Positions 39,926-42,555 of a stretch of DNA of 42,555 nt are shown one piece after another (the first letter of the stretch is position 1; each line of letters opens with the position of its first letter). The DNA comes from Kiritimatiellota bacterium (GTDB taxonomy: Bacteria; Verrucomicrobiota; Kiritimatiellia; JAAZAB01). Made by a program: the position numbers and the translations under genes. The notes under the pieces were generated by a model. That model was not told the origin of the DNA, made no database searches, and saw only the letters and a program-made list of their open reading frames with translations. The DNA lies in assembly GCA_026398415.1 (NCBI GenBank), contig JAPLSY010000035.1:1-42555 (forward strand), read 5' to 3'.

Positions 39926-41130
39926 GCGACGCCCTCCGGTTTTGGACGCGCCGCCCGTGCGCGCGGCTTGCGCGGCGCCTTCAGCAACCGGATGCGCCGC
40001 TCATCCAACGGCAGGAAAAGGGTGAACGTCATGCCGATGCCGGGCTGACTGTGCACTTCGATTTTGCCGCCATGTTCCTGTATGATCCGCTGAACGATGA
40101 TCAGGCCCAGTCCCGTGCCTTGCAGTTTGTCGGATCGGAAAGGTTCGAACAGACGGCTAAGGTCGTCGGCCGAAATGCCCTTGCCGGTATCCTTGAAAGA
40201 GAGGCCAAGGTAACGGTCATTGTTGAACAGGGTTATGGTCAGAAGCCCGCCCTGGGTCATGGCCTGCAGGGCATTTTTGATCACGTTGAAAAACACCTGC
40301 TTGATCTGGTTGCGGTCCACGGAAATTTTCGGCACGGGATCCGGACACTTGACTTCCACCAGGATGTCACGGTTCTCGATTTCAGGGCGCATGAACGTCA
40401 AGGTTTCCTGCAGGACTTCTTCAATGCGGCAAACTTCCAAGTGGGGCAAGGTCGGCCGAATGGCGCGCAGAAACTGCGTAATGATCAGGTTGAGCCGCTC
40501 CACTTCTTTGCGGGCCACGCCAACCAGGTCCCGGCAGGTATCGCCGGTTTCTTTCGGCAGGTGTTGGAGTTCGCGCTCCAGGAGCTGTAAATGGATGTGA
40601 AGCGAGTTCAGGGGATTGCCGATCTCATGGGCCACACCTGCGGCCAGCACCGTGAGCGCATGCATGCGTTCGGAGGTGAGCACCCGCATTTCCTTTTCGT
40701 GCGCGCCGGTGATATCGCGCAGGATCACCACGGCGCCGCGGCGCTGATCGGCTTCAAGGGCAATGGGCATGACATAAAAATTCAGGATTTTGCGGACGGG
40801 ATAGGTGATTTCAATTTCGCGGCTGATCAATTCCGACCAGGCTTTTTCATCCAGGTTCAGGATGCGATCCCATTCGATGTCCTTGAGGATGCGGGCAATG
40901 GGTTGCCTGGCGGCGGAGGCCAAGGAAAACCCAAGCAGGTTCGCGGCGGCACTGTTGGCGTAATTGATGTACCCCTGGCCGTCCAGCACGATAACGCCTT
41001 CATGCAAGGCGTTAAAGACAGCCTCCAACACCCCCTTTTCCTGCGTCAATCGCAGAAATTGGGTTTGCAGGCTCGCAGGATCCAGCTTAGCCAGCCGCTC
41101 AATCAACTTGTCCAAAAATCCTGATTTCAT
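39922..41130 (-). CDS. NtrB-like PAS sensor histidine kinase
   Basis: A 402-residue soluble kinase. A short coiled coil (about 15-40) precedes one PAS domain (about 38-145, ALHEGVIVLDGQGYINYAN). HisKA has His168 in GVAHEIGNPLNSLHIHL, and the ATPase domain has VIKNALQAM, KDTGKGIS and GTGLGLIIVQRI. The C-terminal 25 residues are Arg/Lys/Pro-rich. The ATG at 41130 starts the recognisable protein; an upstream extension to 41190 is unlike the family. It forms a two-component pair with the NtrC-type regulator. Confidence 0.92.
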   Translation of the reverse strand: MKSGFLDKLIERLAKLDPASLQTQFLRLTQEKGVLEAVFNALHEGVIVLDGQGYINYANSAAANLLGFSLASAARQPIARILKDIEWDRILNLDEKAWSELISREIEITYPVRKILNFYVMPIALEADQRRGAVVILRDITGAHEKEMRVLTSERMHALTVLAAGVAHEIGNPLNSLHIHLQLLERELQHLPKETGDTCRDLVGVARKEVERLNLIITQFLRAIRPTLPHLEVCRIEEVLQETLTFMRPEIENRDILVEVKCPDPVPKISVDRNQIKQVFFNVIKNALQAMTQGGLLTITLFNNDRYLGLSFKDTGKGISADDLSRLFEPFRSDKLQGTGLGLIIVQRIIQEHGGKIEVHSQPGIGMTFTLFLPLDERRIRLLKAPRKPRARAARPKPEGVA

Positions 41131-41500
41131 GGTAAATGCCAATATGGTGTGATATTTTGTCGCAGAGCATAGCGCCAAAATAACCCACAATCAAGTTAAT
41201 AATATTTAAGCTTGTTTGACCATGGAAGAATGAATTATTCTTAATACAAGTTGTCAGGTTAACGATCATGGTGCGGAGAAGCAGATAAAACAGCAAACTG
41301 GAAAAGCAATGCTCACACAAAGGCACGAAGAAGCAACCCGGCATAATAATCCGTGGTCAATTTTACGCCCATCATTTCAGTTTTTCTTCGTGACTTTGTG
41401 GCTTCGTGTGAAAAAGATTCCGAACTAAGCAAATTCAGGCTATTGCCCGGCAGTTGCCGGAGCCTAGCAACCGTGAACCTGAGTATGGAGGATGGTCATC
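41131..41500. other. divergent non-coding region with octamer repeats
   Basis: This 370-base stretch separates the kinase gene from glycogen synthase. It is AT-rich and holds inverted octamer arms (41316-41331 and 41387-41410) and the ribosome-binding site GGAGGA (41487-41492) of the glycogen synthase gene. A minus-strand frame here (41344 to 41099) is Leu/Ile/Phe-rich, overlaps the kinase start and looks like chance. No confident promoter was picked out. Confidence 0.5.
41316..41410. repeat. octamer arms in inverted orientation (CTTCGTGN / CTTTGTGN)
   Basis: CTTCGTGA, CTTTGTGG and CTTCGTGT (41387-41410) have complementary counterparts ACACAAAG and GCACGAAG at 41316-41331. The 55 bases between are AT-rich. 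Unit length here is 8. Confidence 0.75.
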
Positions 41501-42555
41501 ATGTCGAATACCGGCGCTGAAAAACGATCCACTGTCCCTCCGACAGGGACGCGGGATGGTCCGGAGGGCTATTTATTTGAAGTGGCCTGGGAAGTATGCC
41601 AGCAGTTGGGCGGAATCTATACGGTGATTCGATCCAAGATCCCCAGCATGATCGAACGCTGGGGCGAGCGGTATTGTTTGATTGGACCCTATAATCCGAC
41701 CACGGCGGCAATCGAATTCGATGAGGCCGAACCGCCGGAACTTTTACGCCCCGCGCTCCAGGCATTGAACGCCATGGGTTACCAGGCGCATTTCGGGCAC
41801 TGGCTGGTCACGGGGCGGCCCCAGGTGATTTTGCTGGATGTTCGCAGCGCCATGCCCCGGTTGATCGAATTTAAGTATTTTTTCTGGGAACATCACAAGA
41901 TCAGCACACCAAAGGATGACCACGAGATTAATGAGGTCCTGGCCTTTGGGTTGATGGTGTGCGAATTTTTCCGGGGGCTGACTCGTCAACAGCCGCGCCC
42001 CGCTCCCGTGATTGCCCATTTTCATGAATGGATGGGGGGCGCCGCCATCCCCGAAATACGGCGGGACAACCTGCCGGTGGGGATTGTCTTTACAACCCAC
42101 GCGACGCTCCTGGGCCGCTACCTGGCCATGAGCGATCCCTGGTTTTACGATCACCTCCCGTTCGTCAACTGGCAAAACGATGCGCGGCGTTTCAATATTG
42201 AAACGCGCGTTCAAATTGAGCGCGCCGCCGCGCATGGCGCCCATGTTTTTACGACCGTCAGCAACGTGACGGCCATGGAATGCAAATACCTGCTCAGCCG
42301 GGAGGTGGATCTGGTTTTGCCGAACGGGCTCAATATCGAACGGTTTATTGCCCGCCATGAGTCGGAAAACCTGCACAAGGTGTACAAGGAAAAGATCCAT
42401 CAATTTGTGACCGGTCACTTTTTCCCCAGTTACAGCTTCAACCTGGACCGCACCCTGTATGTCTTCACATCCGGCCGCTATGAGTATCGCAACAAAGGCT
42501 TCGATCTGACGCTCGAAGCCCTGGCGCGCCTTAATTACCTGCTGAAGCAGGCGGG
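41501..42555 (+). CDS. GT3-type glycogen synthase (5' part, runs off the window)
   Basis: The first 351 codons of a glycogen synthase of family GT3, the type known from animals and fungi and present in some bacteria. After about 23 variable residues comes LFEVAWEVCQQLGGIYTVIRSK, the donor-site loop, then AHFHEWMGGAAIPE, FTTHATLLGRYLAM, IERAAAHGAHVFTTVS, DLVLPNGLNIERF and YVFTSGRYEYRNKGFD, in GT3 order. It extends alpha-1,4-glucan from a nucleotide sugar. The ATG at 41501 follows GGAGGA. The variable N-terminus includes a small hairpin in the DNA (41534-41550). The C-terminal half lies outside the window. Confidence 0.92.
   Translation, partial: MSNTGAEKRSTVPPTGTRDGPEGYLFEVAWEVCQQLGGIYTVIRSKIPSMIERWGERYCLIGPYNPTTAAIEFDEAEPPELLRPALQALNAMGYQAHFGHWLVTGRPQVILLDVRSAMPRLIEFKYFFWEHHKISTPKDDHEINEVLAFGLMVCEFFRGLTRQQPRPAPVIAHFHEWMGGAAIPEIRRDNLPVGIVFTTHATLLGRYLAMSDPWFYDHLPFVNWQNDARRFNIETRVQIERAAAHGAHVFTTVSNVTAMECKYLLSREVDLVLPNGLNIERFIARHESENLHKVYKEKIHQFVTGHFFPSYSFNLDRTLYVFTSGRYEYRNKGFDLTLEALARLNYLLKQA

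Noticed and set aside
41099..41344. 81-codon minus-strand frame upstream of the NtrB-like kinase
   Set aside because: It overlaps the kinase start, has no ribosome-binding site and its hydrophobic content follows from AT-rich intergenic DNA.

Overview
The window (42.6 kb, moderately GC-rich) reads as an ordinary chromosomal segment of a Gram-negative, free-living bacterium. Envelope genes (TonB-ExbB-ExbD, Sec signal peptides) show the Gram-negative cell plan. The gene mix suggests the PVC superphylum, perhaps Kiritimatiellota or Lentisphaerota, with Omnitrophota also possible: a GT3-type glycogen synthase, paired xylose-isomerase-like and Gfo/Idh/MocA genes, a large right-handed beta-helix protein, a DUF6485-like Cys-rich peptide and a receiver protein with a C-terminal CxxC zinc module. 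This placement is inference. I recognise about 41 protein genes and one tRNA (Cys). No CRISPR array, rRNA, phage or complete insertion sequence is visible.

Layout. 1-3.6 kb: a small membrane protein and an EutQ-like cupin, facing a minus-strand cluster of hexapeptide acyltransferase, YdjM-like membrane hydrolase and PHP-like protein. 3.8-7.8 kb: two overlapping large membrane proteins (GT39-like with a discoidin domain, then DUF2079). 7.8-15.5 kb: tRNA-Cys, FAD-linked oxidase, EF-hand protein, galactokinase, phosphohexomutase, sugar isomerase-like and Gfo/Idh genes. 15.6-20.1 kb: rplT-rpmI without infC, a double metallo-beta-lactamase protein, a DUF6485-like peptide, AMMECR1 and rhomboid. 20.2-25.2 kb: DUF433-DUF5615 toxin-antitoxin pair, an RlmJ-like methyltransferase and three overlapping GT4 glycosyltransferases. 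25.3-31.1 kb: zinc-ribbon protein, MFS transporter, beta-hydroxyacid dehydrogenase and a kinase plus two receivers operon. 31.2-36.3 kb: tonB-exbD-exbB, nifS-nifU, surE. 36.3-42.6 kb: beta-helix protein, NtrB/NtrC-like pair and the start of a GT3 glycogen synthase.

Together the genes point to carbohydrate uptake and conversion (galK, phosphohexomutase, isomerase, dehydrogenases), storage (glycogen synthase) and surface glycan assembly (GT4 trio, GT39, DUF2079, acyltransferase), with two sensor systems. At least seven gene pairs overlap by ATGA, so translational coupling is common.

The most unusual signal is not a gene. Short tandem repeats with unit length 7 (also 8 and 9) and unrelated sequences occupy many gene borders. 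They run into the ends of reading frames and sit in frame inside proteins. The same GCGT(G/C)GA heptamer family lies in the inter-domain linker of two adjacent GT4 genes, and one 25-bp module occurs both in a GT4 gene and in the phosphohexomutase gene, read in different frames. Further structured DNA includes a 167-bp imperfect palindrome, hairpins with a constant CTTG tip, and repeat arms that form inverted pairs and in one case appear to supply a -35 box.
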